Assembly (NCBI GenBank): GCA_934320655.1
Contig: CAKRFN010000009.1
Location: 1 to 64,000, forward strand
Direction: 5' to 3'
DNA from: an uncultured Eubacterium sp.
Lineage (GTDB): Bacteria; Bacillota; Clostridia; Lachnospirales; Lachnospiraceae
DNA: 64,000 nucleotides
Shown: piece by piece, positions 36,087 through 45,300 of the stretch
Position numbering within the stretch: the stretch's first letter is position 1
How the letters are laid out: every line of letters starts with the position of its first letter
The notes under the pieces: model-generated
Told to the model about the DNA's origin: nothing
The model's input: the letters and a program-made list of their open reading frames with translations, nothing else
Databases searched by the model: none
Program-made: the position numbers and the translations under genes

Positions 36087-36437
36087 TTACCTTGTTTTCC
36101 CTCTGTCATGCTTTCTTTCCTGCTCCATGACATACTCCTGCAGCTCATGTTCGCAGGGAATATACTCTTTCTGGTTTTCAAGGCAGAGGAAAATATCTGC
36201 CGTCTTATCCGTGGATGCTTCATAAAACTCCTTGTGCGAATAATGATGTTTCTGAAGCCCGTAATAATCTGCTTCCATCATGCCAAGTTCCACATCACGA
36301 CGCAGATGGTCCGTGACCTCCCAAAAATTTTCTTCCTCTGTAAATTGGCGGAGCGGCTTAAAATGATACCCCTGATATAAAAAATAGCCATTCTCACGCA
36401 GGCGTTTCTCTTGTGTTTCCGTCAATGTCTCCGTCAA
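36087..36437 (-). CDS. Small uncharacterised protein between mobC and relaxase (116 aa)
   Basis: TTG start at 36437 just after GGGGAGG. The product is charged and rich in Tyr/His (GYFLYQGYHFKPLRQF, YGLQKHHYSHKEFYE). No membrane span or known motif. Sitting 16 nt from the relaxase and 14 nt from mobC, it may be a relaxosome accessory protein, but this is by position only. Confidence 0.55.
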   Translation of the reverse strand: MTETLTETQEKRLRENGYFLYQGYHFKPLRQFTEEENFWEVTDHLRRDVELGMMEADYYGLQKHHYSHKEFYEASTDKTADIFLCLENQKEYIPCEHELQEYVMEQERKHDRGKTR

Positions 36438-36450
36438 ATGCCTCCCCTCC

Positions 36451-36783
36451 TTACATTCCGCCTATCTTATCCACCGCCTCCCTTACGGTCACGTTGAGTT
36501 TTTTCATATAAGCGCTTAAAAGCTCCCTGTCCTCCGTGCGGTACAGCTTTGAATTATAGTTCCTTGTGATCTGGTTGATGTTGTTCCCGATTGCGTTGAC
36601 CTCATTGATCAGTTCTTTCAAGAGAATACGGATTTCAGGATAATCGTTGGGCTTCTGCGACAACAGCAGCCGGATATACTCTGATTCTTTCATACCGCTT
36701 TCCTGTGCCTGTTTTTTCAGTCTGTCCGCTTCCTGCTGTGTCAGACGGAAAGGCTTGATGATGTCCTTTTTTTCTGCCGCCAT
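36451..36783 (-). CDS. mobC: MobC-like relaxosome protein
   Basis: 110 residues. The N-terminal part (KPFRLTQQEADRLKKQAQES, then GMKESEYIRLLLSQ) is a ribbon-helix-helix DNA-binding fold. The C-terminal half (LLKELINEVNAIGNNINQIT, RNYNSKLY) is the MobC signature. MobC opens oriT DNA for the relaxase encoded two genes downstream. Its ATG overlaps the stop of the preceding gene by a few bases of context (36783/36784), so translation is coupled. Confidence 0.9.
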   Translation of the reverse strand: MAAEKKDIIKPFRLTQQEADRLKKQAQESGMKESEYIRLLLSQKPNDYPEIRILLKELINEVNAIGNNINQITRNYNSKLYRTEDRELLSAYMKKLNVTVREAVDKIGGM

Positions 36784-37338
36784 CTACCGTGACCTCCCCG
36801 CACTCTGCTTTAATTCCGGGGAAACGCCTGCAAGACCTGCTGCACGATTGTTGTTCTCTATCCCACGTTCTGTACGTCCAAACAGCCTGCCCAGTATTTC
36901 CTCATCTTTTTGCAGTTCCTCATGCCTTTCCTGCCAGAACCTGTAATCGCCGGAACCGTCCTGTTTCGCATTTTGCGACTCCAGCAGCATTTCACAGTTC
37001 CATTCACAGGCAGCTTCTATGGCATCCCCGATTGAATATTTCTCCCAGCATATGCTGTCCGGCTCTTTGCACAGATCGCCACGGTACAGTCCGCCGTCTT
37101 CCCCCGCAAGCATATATCCGTGACCGTCCAGATATTCTAACAGCACTTTTGCCTCTTTCTCTTCCACGGGGAACGTCCCCCGCAGAAATTCCACAAGTTC
37201 CTTGCCGTCCTGTATCGGTTTCATTCCCTTTTCTGTATTGCTGCATAATTCCGCAATCTCTTTTACCTGTTTTTCAGACAGAAATTTTATCCTGACAATT
37301 TCCCCTGCACCTTTTTTCTGCACGTCATTATCATGCAA
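36784..37338 (-). CDS. Uncharacterised protein, paralogue of the upstream gene
   Basis: The frame is open from 37368 (GTG), but the best site, GGGAGG, lies eight bases before a TTG at 37338, giving 184 residues. About 110 residues match the neighbouring 284-residue protein: DGKELVEFLRGTFPVEEKEA, YLDGHGYMLAGEDGGLYRGD, YSIGDAIEAACEWN. The shared unit ends in a helical ELQKDEEILGRLFGRT. No known motif. The pair clearly arose by duplication and sits between oriT and mobC. Confidence 0.65.
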   Translation of the reverse strand: MHDNDVQKKGAGEIVRIKFLSEKQVKEIAELCSNTEKGMKPIQDGKELVEFLRGTFPVEEKEAKVLLEYLDGHGYMLAGEDGGLYRGDLCKEPDSICWEKYSIGDAIEAACEWNCEMLLESQNAKQDGSGDYRFWQERHEELQKDEEILGRLFGRTERGIENNNRAAGLAGVSPELKQSAGRSR

Positions 37339-37371
37339 ACAAAACACCTCCCTGCTTGTAGTTCCCACCGC

Positions 37372-38226
37372 CTACCGTGACTTCCCGCCGTTTTTCTTTA
37401 CTGCCGTGGAAACATCCGGCTGCTGGTCCACGCCCTCCTTTATCTGGTCTGTCAGATTTTTGACAGTGGCATCAATATCGCCGCCCCTGCTTATATCCTC
37501 AATCAATGCTTCCGCAAGCGACGTTCCAATCGCTTCAATCGCTTTTCCATGCGTTGTGCGGTCAAACATCTTATCCAGTTTTTTTTCATCTTCACGCAGG
37601 GTATCAAGATAGCTTTTCTTATTTGCAAAGTCAATCCTGTCTTTTGCATTTGACAGTGCCGCTTCTGCTTCCGGTATCATATCATAATTCCACTCTGTGA
37701 CGGCATCGACTGCATCATCTATGGTGTATGGCTCCCAATGTACCTTCCCCTGTTCATAGCACAAATCGCCACGGTACATTTCTCCGTCCATGTGTCCCAG
37801 CAGATATTCATGCCCTTCCATATATCCGATCAGCTTCTGCGCTTCTTCTTCCGTCATGGGGAATGTTTCTTTGAAGAACTCTGCAAGCTCTTTCCCATCC
37901 CTAAACTCATCCGGCTCCTTTTCTCCCATTACCTGTGAAAGATACATCTGCTCGCCCGTATAGGCGAAATCCTCATATCCGAATTGCAGGGCTTTTTCGT
38001 TCCCCAGTTCCAGCGCCTCCGCAAGAAGCACCGCACCGAAATAGTTTACCCTGACACTCTCCTCCACGGACACCGGGAACCCGTCGTCATCGCCATGACG
38101 CAGCTCGTAGCAGTGCATCCCTTCCGGCACTGTTTCCTTATCCACACGCAGCTCCGTGAAATATCCTGTCCGCCCCAGTAATTCTACTTCCTCAAGCACC
38201 TCTTTCTGAACATCCACGGTTTCCAT
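37372..38226 (-). CDS. Uncharacterised protein, first gene after the oriT region
   Basis: ATG at 38226 with AAGGAGG ten bases upstream. 284 residues, acidic, soluble. The N-terminal ~85 residues (TGYFTELRVDKETVPEGMHC, SVRVNYFGAVLLAEALELG) are unique to this protein. The rest carries the unit shared with the next gene (DGKELAEFFKETFPMTEEEA, EMYRGDLCYEQ, YTIDDAVDAVTEWN). Position beside oriT suggests a mobilisation role; no activity can be read. Confidence 0.65.
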   Translation of the reverse strand: METVDVQKEVLEEVELLGRTGYFTELRVDKETVPEGMHCYELRHGDDDGFPVSVEESVRVNYFGAVLLAEALELGNEKALQFGYEDFAYTGEQMYLSQVMGEKEPDEFRDGKELAEFFKETFPMTEEEAQKLIGYMEGHEYLLGHMDGEMYRGDLCYEQGKVHWEPYTIDDAVDAVTEWNYDMIPEAEAALSNAKDRIDFANKKSYLDTLREDEKKLDKMFDRTTHGKAIEAIGTSLAEALIEDISRGGDIDATVKNLTDQIKEGVDQQPDVSTAVKKNGGKSR

Positions 38227-38280
38227 CTGCAACCACCTCCTTATCTGTATGAAATAAAGCCCATGATTTCCGCCCCGCTC

Positions 38281-38365
38281 AAATTCCGATAGGAATTTGC
38301 CAGATACGCACTTTGTAATACAAGTGCCTCTGGTTAGGGGGCTGCCCCTAAAACCCCGCTTCGTA
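38281..38365. other. Probable origin of transfer (oriT)
   Basis: Three inverted repeats lie in 71 bases with no gene: AAATTCC/GGAATTT (38281-38298), GCACTT/AAGTGC (38308-38327, spacer TGTAATAC) and TTAGGGG/CCCCTAA (38334-38351), followed by AACCCCGCTTCGTATATGG. A GCACTT..AAGTGC dyad with a GC-rich dyad beside it is the plan of several mobilisation-type oriTs. The site lies upstream of mobC and relaxase genes of the same strand. The nick position cannot be fixed by reading. Confidence 0.55.
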
Positions 38366-38384
38366 TATGGATATAACTTAAAAT

Positions 38385-38582
38385 ATCAGTTCATATTTGC
38401 ACTTTCAGTTGACTTTTTGAGTTCATTTTCCTGCTTTCAACTGACTTTTTCAGTTACCCATTCTGAAGCCCCGCCTCCGATTCCTTCCATGATTTTCCAT
38501 GTGGACTGAATTTTTCAACTGATTTCTGCGTTATCAACTGAATTCTTGCAGTCATTTTTTCCCTTTCAGTTGATTTTTTCAA
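38385..38582. repeat. Field of degenerate TCAGTTGA/TCAACTGA repeats
   Basis: About eight to ten copies of a 7-8 bp motif occur in 200 AT-rich bases, in both orientations. TCAGTT is at 38386, 38405, 38450 and 38566; TCAACTG at 38437, 38516 and 38534; partial copies (GAGTTCA, GACTGAA, CAGTCA) lie between. Most are followed or preceded by TTTTT. The region separates the probable oriT from the TOPRIM gene. It has the look of an iteron or regulator-binding field, either an origin of replication or an operator. Confidence 0.55.
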
Positions 38583-39553
38583 CGCACTGCCGCTTTGGAC
38601 GGCACGGGATCTGAAATACACCTTTTTGCAGTCTGGAGCCACTGGTTGTAATCCTTGAACGGCTGCGGCGGCGGGCAGTTCTCTACCTCATAGTCCAGCC
38701 CGTAGTATTTCTCCATGAGCGCATCTGCCGCTTTCCTGCCCGGTCCGTCATTATCAAGGCAGAATGAAATCTTACTGACTTTCGGGTGTTCCTCTAAAAA
38801 TGTTGCAAGCGGCGCATCGGAAAGCATACCGAGAGCCAGCTTGTTTGTCACATAGTCGCCACGGATCTCCACATAACTCATCAGGTCTATTGCCGCCTCA
38901 AATACCATGACTTCATCACTCTGCCCGTACCAGATGTTGAACCCGTAATTCTTGTCGTTTCCCGCCACGTCACACTTGAACGGTATCCCTTCCCGGTCAA
39001 ACACTCCCCTCATGCTTGCGAAGCGTGTCCTGCCCTGCACATCGTTCCCCTTAAAGACAATGTTGTGGTGGCTGCGTTCTTCATAGATCAGCCCGCAGCT
39101 TACAAAATAATCCACGGTATGCCTGTCAAGTGCCCTGTCCCCTGTCAGGTACGAATACAGACAGTCATTGTTCTTTGCCGGGGCGGGCAGTACAAACTTC
39201 TTTTTTTCCGGCTCCTTTTTTTCCACATACACACTGATATTCTTTTTCTCCCAGTCACCGCGTCTCTGGTATCCCGAAAAATCAAGCAGCCAGAAAACAG
39301 CGTCCTTGACTTCCATTCCCGCAAAGACACGCAGGAAATCTATCTGCGAGCCGCCGTTGTTTCCCCTTTCATGTTCCCTTGACCACCGGAACCAGTTCGT
39401 GCGGTTGTAAATCCGTATCGAATCCATTTCTTTCAGGGTGTGGTATCTGCCTATCCTTTTCACGATGTATCCGAGGCTTGCCGCTACCGCCGTCAGGTCA
39501 ACGCTCTTTGCAAGCGCAAGCTCCTCTGCCGTAAAACTCCTTCTTTCTTCCAT
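38579..39553 (-). CDS. DUF3991/TOPRIM primase-like protein
   Basis: 324 residues. The N-terminal part (SVDLTAVAASLGYIVKRIGR, then YHTLKEMDSIRIY..WFRWS) is the zinc-ribbon-like region of mobile-element primases, though without its cysteines. DUF3991 lies at ~100-180 (YSYLTGDRALDRHTVDYFVS). A TOPRIM fold with VMVFEAAIDLMSY (~215) and ISFCLDNDGPGRKAADALM (~270) follows. Glu in FEAAID and Asp in LDNDGPG are the metal residues. It likely primes or modifies the transferred strand. It stands next to the repeat field, as initiators and primases often do. Confidence 0.8.
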   Translation of the reverse strand: MEERRSFTAEELALAKSVDLTAVAASLGYIVKRIGRYHTLKEMDSIRIYNRTNWFRWSREHERGNNGGSQIDFLRVFAGMEVKDAVFWLLDFSGYQRRGDWEKKNISVYVEKKEPEKKKFVLPAPAKNNDCLYSYLTGDRALDRHTVDYFVSCGLIYEERSHHNIVFKGNDVQGRTRFASMRGVFDREGIPFKCDVAGNDKNYGFNIWYGQSDEVMVFEAAIDLMSYVEIRGDYVTNKLALGMLSDAPLATFLEEHPKVSKISFCLDNDGPGRKAADALMEKYYGLDYEVENCPPPQPFKDYNQWLQTAKRCISDPVPSKAAVR

Positions 39554-39557
39554 CGCC

Positions 39558-40106
39558 TCACCTTGCTTTCCCTTTTTCCGCTACCATTGCCGTTTTCCCA
39601 AATTCCAGCGCATTGCAGTCTGTGGAAAGATGTATCTGCGGGTACTGCAGCAGCTTCTTTTCACGGAAACTGAAATACTGGCTGTTGTCGCCGCCCACGA
39701 TCACATGGTCAGCGAGTTTTATCCCCATAAGCTCTGTCAGTTTCAGCATCCTATCCGTTACCATGATGTCCTCTTTGGAGGGCTTCAGTTCGCCGCTTGG
39801 GTGGTTATGCACAATGATCATTCCTGCCGCATTAGAGAGAATGCTTGCCTTGAAAAGTTCCTTTGGTTCTGCAATGGTCTGGTTGATTGTCCCCATGCTT
39901 GCAATATTGCAGTTAATAGGGGTTCCGTCCGATTTCAGGTTGATGACGCACATCACTTCCCGGTCCATTTCACATAAGAAATCCCCTGTTACCCTCACGG
40001 CATCTGCCGGGTTTACAATCTTATGGTCTGAAAACAGCGGCGCATCCTTTACCAGCCTTATTGACACCACTTCCAGTTTAAAGGGTTCCTGTTCCTGCAT
40101 CTGCAT
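39558..40106 (-). CDS. RadC-like JAB-domain protein
   Basis: Start chosen at ATG 40106 (MQMQEQEPF) behind GGGGAGG; an ATG eight codons earlier is also open. 182 residues, only the JAMM half of RadC, as in most element-borne copies. The metal site is IIVHNHPSGELKPSKEDI with His, His and Asp in the HxHPSG..x..S..D pattern. The family is linked to plasmids and ICEs; its enzymatic role is unsettled. It overlaps the preceding 44-residue gene and ends 4 nt before the TOPRIM gene. Confidence 0.85.
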   Translation of the reverse strand: MQMQEQEPFKLEVVSIRLVKDAPLFSDHKIVNPADAVRVTGDFLCEMDREVMCVINLKSDGTPINCNIASMGTINQTIAEPKELFKASILSNAAGMIIVHNHPSGELKPSKEDIMVTDRMLKLTELMGIKLADHVIVGGDNSQYFSFREKKLLQYPQIHLSTDCNALEFGKTAMVAEKGKAR

Positions 40107-40212
40107 TTGTTTCCTCCCCTCCCGGCTCAATATGGATAATAAATTCCCCCTCCTGCCGCTGCACCAGTTCCAGCAGTTCTTTCATGGTAAGTTCTTTTGG
40201 TGTTTCTTCCAT
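40078..40212 (-). CDS. Small acidic protein (44 aa) overlapping radC start
   Basis: ATG at 40212 follows AGGAGG by several bases. The product begins MEETPKELTMKELLELVQRQ, then GEFIIHIEPGGEE. Its 3' end runs 29 nt into the RadC-like gene in another frame. The size and place recall small transposon-encoded proteins such as TnpW, but the match is not good enough to name it. Confidence 0.5.
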   Translation of the reverse strand: MEETPKELTMKELLELVQRQEGEFIIHIEPGGEETNADAGTGTL

Positions 40213-40227
40213 ATAATAGCAATCCTC

Positions 40228-41220
40228 CTATCTGGACTGTCGTTTTCCGTCCGGACGGTCATGCCTTGTTCCGTTCCCGTCCAGACGCTTGTCTGGCGTG
40301 TCCGTTGCAAGCGATAACCTCCGCTGTTTTCTGTCATAACGGTACACCTGATTGGAAAGCCGCTCGTTCAGGCTGATCCTCGACATATTGTTTTTTTCCA
40401 CCAGTTCTGCCAGTTCCTTCGGCGTTACCCCCTCTGTCGGCACTGCCATGACTTCATGGACTGACAGCGGCAGGATATACAGATCGCCGCCCAACTGTTC
40501 CGACAATCCGTGAATCACATCCCCGTAGAGCATGGAGACAGCGCCGTTGATACACATTTTGTTGCTGATACAGTAAATCGGTGTCTGTATCACACTTCCC
40601 ATCTCCCGTGCCGCTTCTTCTGAAAAACCGCCGCCCATGAACATTTCCACGATAATGTCATTTAAAAGCTCCGTTGTTGGCGGGAAAAGCCGCCTTGTAT
40701 TTTCCACTGCCGCATGGAATAATTCTTCCTCCCCCATGCCGATCCTCTCCGCCATTTCCACAGTGACCGGGACTGATTCCACGGGATTTCGGGTATCTAT
40801 GACATATTTGTAAATGACTGATAAGTCCTCAAATTCCCTGTGCGGCATATATCCGAGCATTTCACGGTTCTGTCCCGTATTGACCAGTGACATGATTATG
40901 CTTTCCGGTGCGCCCTGCAGGTTCATCCTGCTGTTCTTCCTCTCCGCCTCACGGCAGGCTCCTGCCAGATAAAATGCCGTAAGTTCAAGTGTTCCCTGCA
41001 AATCGCCGGATTTTTTGTACTCTTCATACACATGGTTCAGGTATACCGTCGGGTACAGTTTATCCGGCAGGCAGTCAGGCGGCACAAGATGGAGTGCGTC
41101 CAGAGTTTCATTCACTTTCCCCGTCCTGTCAGCCCGTAAGGAATATCCCGCAAGTTCATCCGGCATAAGGCTCATGAGTTTTTCCCTGACCACATCCTTA
41201 AACATTTCATAATCCATCAT
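40228..41220 (-). CDS. DUF5688 family protein, copy 2
   Basis: 330 residues, soluble. The family outline is clear: MMDYEMFKDVVREKLMSLMP, LPHRE-like MPHREFEDLSVIYKYVID, GMGEEELFHAAVENTRRLFP, GDLYILPLSVHEVMAVP and the final LSNQVYRYDRKQRRLSLATD. It has the same length as the next-door paralogue and about half its residues are the same by eye. DUF5688 is abundant in Clostridial ICEs and of unknown role; nothing catalytic stands out. Confidence 0.85.
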   Translation of the reverse strand: MMDYEMFKDVVREKLMSLMPDELAGYSLRADRTGKVNETLDALHLVPPDCLPDKLYPTVYLNHVYEEYKKSGDLQGTLELTAFYLAGACREAERKNSRMNLQGAPESIIMSLVNTGQNREMLGYMPHREFEDLSVIYKYVIDTRNPVESVPVTVEMAERIGMGEEELFHAAVENTRRLFPPTTELLNDIIVEMFMGGGFSEEAAREMGSVIQTPIYCISNKMCINGAVSMLYGDVIHGLSEQLGGDLYILPLSVHEVMAVPTEGVTPKELAELVEKNNMSRISLNERLSNQVYRYDRKQRRLSLATDTPDKRLDGNGTRHDRPDGKRQSR

Positions 41221-41261
41221 AAAAACTGCCCCTCCGTTCTGTGCCTGCGGAAACGCCGCCC

Positions 41262-42254
41262 CTATCTGGACTGCTTTGCCTCATAAACCATTCCCTGTTC
41301 TGCCACAACGCCGTCCAGCCTTTTGTTTGGCGTGTCCGTGGCAAGCGTAATCTTCCTCAGGTCCTTGTCGTAGTGGTACACCTGATTGGAAAGCCGTTCG
41401 CTGATGTCCACCTGATCCATGTTTATCTCTGAAACCATCTGTGCCAGTTCTTCCGGTTCGCCCATTTCCACGGACACGGCGATAACTTCGTGTACGGAAG
41501 AAGGCAGGATATACAGGTCCGTCCCCACGCTTTCCGCCAGCTTGTGCAGCTTATCCTCATAAAGCATGGAAGCCGCACCCTCTATCTTTCTTTCATTTGA
41601 AATAACCCACATGATATTTTCCGGCTCCTGCTCCCCGATCATGAGGTCTGCCAGCTCCTCCGGCATACCGTCAGCCACAAGCATATCCCGCATGACTTCA
41701 TTCATGGACTGCACCACGGGAGGCAGGATGCGTCTGGTGTTTTCCGCAGCGGCTTTGAATAACTGTTCCTCCCCCATTCCCAGTGACTCCGCCACATGGT
41801 TATTGATCACAACGCTTGAAAGCCCCTTTTGTTCCACGTCCACTACCCACCGGTATATAATGGACAGATCCTGAAATTCCCTGTGCGGCAGGTTTTTCAG
41901 CATATCCTCATTCTGCATGGTGTTCACAAGCTGGAAGATGATATTGTCCCTTGCCGTGCTTATATCCAGCGGCGGGATTGCTGCCTCCCTGAATGCCCCG
42001 TCCATCGCTTCTGCTGCATCCCGCAGGGTTGCCTGTAAGTCCTCTGTTTTCAAATACTTCACATACATGTCATCAATATAGAGCGTGGGTGAAATTATGG
42101 TTTCCTCATTCTTCGCTAAAAGGCTGAGTCCATCCAGTTTCCGGTTTACCTTATCCACCGGGGCAACCCTTACCTCCATGTCCTGATAACTCTCAGGCAT
42201 GTAGGATAAAAAGCTCTCTTTTACCACCTCTCTGAATATCTCATAATCCATCAT
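41262..42254 (-). CDS. DUF5688 family protein, copy 1
   Basis: Start at ATG 42254 (MMDYEIFREVVKESFLSYMP), matching copy 2 and giving 330 residues; the frame is open 78 bases further through the terminator upstream, which is not coding. Shared blocks: NLPHREFQDLSIIYRWVVD, GMGEEQLFKAAAENTRRILP, TDLYILPSSVHEVIAV, LSNQVYHYDKDLRKITLATD. The two copies are 41 nt apart and arose by tandem duplication. Function unknown. Confidence 0.85.
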   Translation of the reverse strand: MMDYEIFREVVKESFLSYMPESYQDMEVRVAPVDKVNRKLDGLSLLAKNEETIISPTLYIDDMYVKYLKTEDLQATLRDAAEAMDGAFREAAIPPLDISTARDNIIFQLVNTMQNEDMLKNLPHREFQDLSIIYRWVVDVEQKGLSSVVINNHVAESLGMGEEQLFKAAAENTRRILPPVVQSMNEVMRDMLVADGMPEELADLMIGEQEPENIMWVISNERKIEGAASMLYEDKLHKLAESVGTDLYILPSSVHEVIAVSVEMGEPEELAQMVSEINMDQVDISERLSNQVYHYDKDLRKITLATDTPNKRLDGVVAEQGMVYEAKQSR

Positions 42255-42275
42255 AAAATACGTTCCTCCATTCCA

Positions 42276-42319
42276 CAAAAAAGCGGGGCATATAAGCTGC
42301 TCTGGCTTACACGCCCCGC
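42276..42319 (-). terminator. Rho-independent terminator after the adhesin gene
   Basis: On the minus strand a 15-bp stem (GCGGGGCGTGTAAGC with GCTTATATGCCCCGC, arms 42305-42319 and 42283-42297) with two mismatches is followed by TTTTTTG. It ends the adhesin message and separates it from the DUF5688-to-DUF6674 operon, although partial read-through is possible. Confidence 0.85.
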
Positions 42320-42348
42320 CGGGTTCATACACTGCTGTTATTCACTGT

Positions 42349-45300
42349 TTACGCTTCTGCGCCGTCTTTCTTTTTCTTCCAGAAGATGATGCCGATTCCG
42401 GCAGCAACAGCCAAAAGCCCGAATCCGGCAAATACCCACGGGTTCATGTTATCCCCTGTCTGCGGGAGCTTCGGTTCCGTAGGCTTGTTTGTCACTTCAA
42501 GAGTATACTCGACCACTCTCGTCTTTCCGTCCTTGTATTCAAACTTCACTTCCTTCGGCGTGGAATCAAGGAGATAACCTTTCGGAGCCTCCACTTCTAC
42601 TACGGTATAAGTGACCGCACTCTCATACTTGCCGTCCTTAAATGCTGCAATCGGAAGTTCGCCGCTTTCGGCATGACCGTCCTTGTCGGTAACAAGCGTT
42701 TCGATTACTTTCCCGTCCTTGTCACGGATTTCAAATTTTGCGCCTGCAAGCGCTTTTCCGTCCTCTGACTTCTTGCTGATGATGACCTTTCCAACTGCCG
42801 CTTCGTCCTTCATCGCTGCTTTCTGGATTTCGTCAGTCTCTTTTACCTCAAACTCAATATCCTGTGCAATGACATACCCGAATGGCGCTGTCTCTTCACG
42901 GAGGGTATATTTCCCGGCAGGCAGCTTTTCTATCATGTGCGGCTCTTTTCCGGAAGTCCACTTCTCTACCAGATTGCCGTCCGCATCAATGACGGAAAGA
43001 ACAGCCCCCTCAAGTTCGTTATCTCCCGTAATGTCAGTCTTTGAAATCTGCACTTTGATCGGCTTGTTTTCAAATTCTGCCTCAAATTCGATTACTTCCT
43101 TATCATCGCCCTGATATGACGCATCCACATCAAATACCTTGCCGGACTTCACATATCCCTTTGGCGCTGTCAGCTCCTGCACATAATACTTTCCAAGCGG
43201 GAGGTCAGATACAAAGGTCAGTTTTCCGTCCTTTCCGGTCACGCCACGCTCAATTTCAGTTCCGGCTTTTACAACTATTTTGCCATCTTTATTCACAATG
43301 TCCTCTTTTGCAAACAGTCCGAATATGGCTCCCTCAAGAACTTCTTTTGTGCCTGCTTCTTTCTTAACCACAGTGATCTGCACCTTCTGTCTCTCATTGC
43401 TGATGTTCATTCCGGCATAGACCACTCTGGTATCCTGATCGATATAGGAAAGGTCTGCTTCGATTGGCGTATCGTCCAGAACAAATCCCTCCAGTGTCTT
43501 TGTCTCCACAAGGTAATACTTCCCAAGCGGCAGATTATCAATATTTGCATAGCCTTTCTCGTCAGTGACGATAGTTGCCACAAGTTCGTCCGCCTCATAA
43601 TAGATTGTGTCAAGACCGTCCGGGCTTACAATGTCCTCCGCTGCATAAACTTCAAATTCAACACCTGCAAGGCTGTCCTTAAAGTAATTGAAAATGAAGT
43701 CATACCAGTGTCCTTTCATAAGGGTAGTGTCCGTTACAAATTCGCCGTCCTTGTTGATGATGATTGCGCCAGTCGGAACTTCATCTTTCATAACCGCACT
43801 CTGAATGTCAGCGGTATCTTCCACCGTAAACTGGATTTCCTCTGCTTTCAGATAACCGTAAGGCGCAAATTCCTCACGGAGCGTATAAGTCTCCCCTGCG
43901 GCAAGTCTCTTGATCACATGGGCTTCTTCTGCCACGGAAGTCCATCTGTCAACCACATTGCCGTCCTTGTCAATGACTGTAAGCATTGCACCGGAAAGCT
44001 CTGCGCCGCTTGCAATGTCCTCCTTTGTAAACTCAAAGGCTGTCGGCTCATTCAGAAACTCGCCGCTGTACTCTGCAACCGCCTCATGCTGTCCCTGATA
44101 CTCTGTCTCCAAAGTGATTACTTCCCCACTGGAAACATAGCCCTTCGGCGCTGCCAGTTCCTTTGCCTCATAAACTGCAAACGGGTAATCCTTTCTGAAA
44201 GTGATCCTGCCGTTTTCATCAGAGACAGCGGTTTCAAGAAGCGTGCCTGCGGGGATGATTACTTCGCCATTGGCATTTTCAATGTCCTCTGCGGCATACA
44301 GACCGAACTCTGCACCCGCAACAGGGGTATCTTCCTCCGCATCTTTCTTGATGACGGACATATCCAGCTTCTGTCTGTCGTTGTCAAATGTCACGCTTTC
44401 ATGGATCACCGGGGTTTTATCGTCCACATAAACGAATGTGACAAGCTGTTCTTCCCCGTTCAGCACATATCCATAAGGCGCTTCTGTTTCCACTACACGG
44501 TACTGTCCGAGCGGAAGCCCTGCAATACTGGCTCTCCCATCTTCCCCGGTTGTAAGCGTTGCAACAAGATCGCCATTACTGTAATACTTTGTCCTGTTTC
44601 CGTCCTCATCTGTCTGCATGTCAGCAGTATGAATGTCCTCTGCGGCATAGACCTCAAATTTTGCCCCTGCAAGGGAACCTTCCTTATAAACAAACTCCTT
44701 TTCTTCGGAATCCGCAAACAAGCCGCCCTTGTAGCCGTCAAGGATTTCGCCTTTCTTCTCCACTGTCAGTTCCCCGGTAACGGGTTCATCCTCATATTCC
44801 ACGGTAATGATTGCATCATAGGTGTCGGGATCAGTCTCATAGAACGTATCGGAATCAACCGACACTTCCACATAATCTGTGTTCAGCACATATCCGAAAG
44901 GCGCTGCCACTTCCTCAATGCGGTAATTCCCAATCTTCAGTGTGTCAGGCAGGATTAAGTCGCCGTCGCTGTCCGTGAAGAAAGAAGTGTGCGTAACCTT
45001 TGACGGATAAGTTGTAACCATCTTGACATATTCGTTTTTGTCAATGTTGAAAATCTTAAACTCCGTATTCGGGATAAGGACTGTCTGCTTTGTGTCAGCG
45101 TCCTTCTTGATCACACGCAGCTTTGCAGTAAATTCACGGTCAATGAACACACGCCATACCTGCGGTTCTGCCGGGTGGTTCTCCACAATCCTTACTTCAA
45201 AAGGTCTTACTGTTTCCATGTTGTGCGGAGTGACTGTTTCAATCACCACATAAGTGCCGTAAGGGATCGGCTGTGTCACGATATGCCCCTTTGCATCCGT

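Noticed and set aside
38385..38582. Repeat field as a CRISPR array
   Set aside because: Motifs are only 7-8 bp, irregularly spaced and in both orientations; there are no 25-40 bp repeats, spacers or cas genes in the window.
38454..38642. Minus-strand 62-codon frame through the repeat field
   Set aside because: It consists of the repeat motif read as protein (KKSTE, QKSVEK), overlaps the TOPRIM gene end and has no start signal.
43708..44958. Long plus-strand open frame of 416 codons opposite the adhesin gene
   Set aside because: It is antisense to well-supported Cna_B-type repeats, has no ribosome site, and its Cys/His/Leu/Phe-rich composition is that of a complementary-strand shadow.
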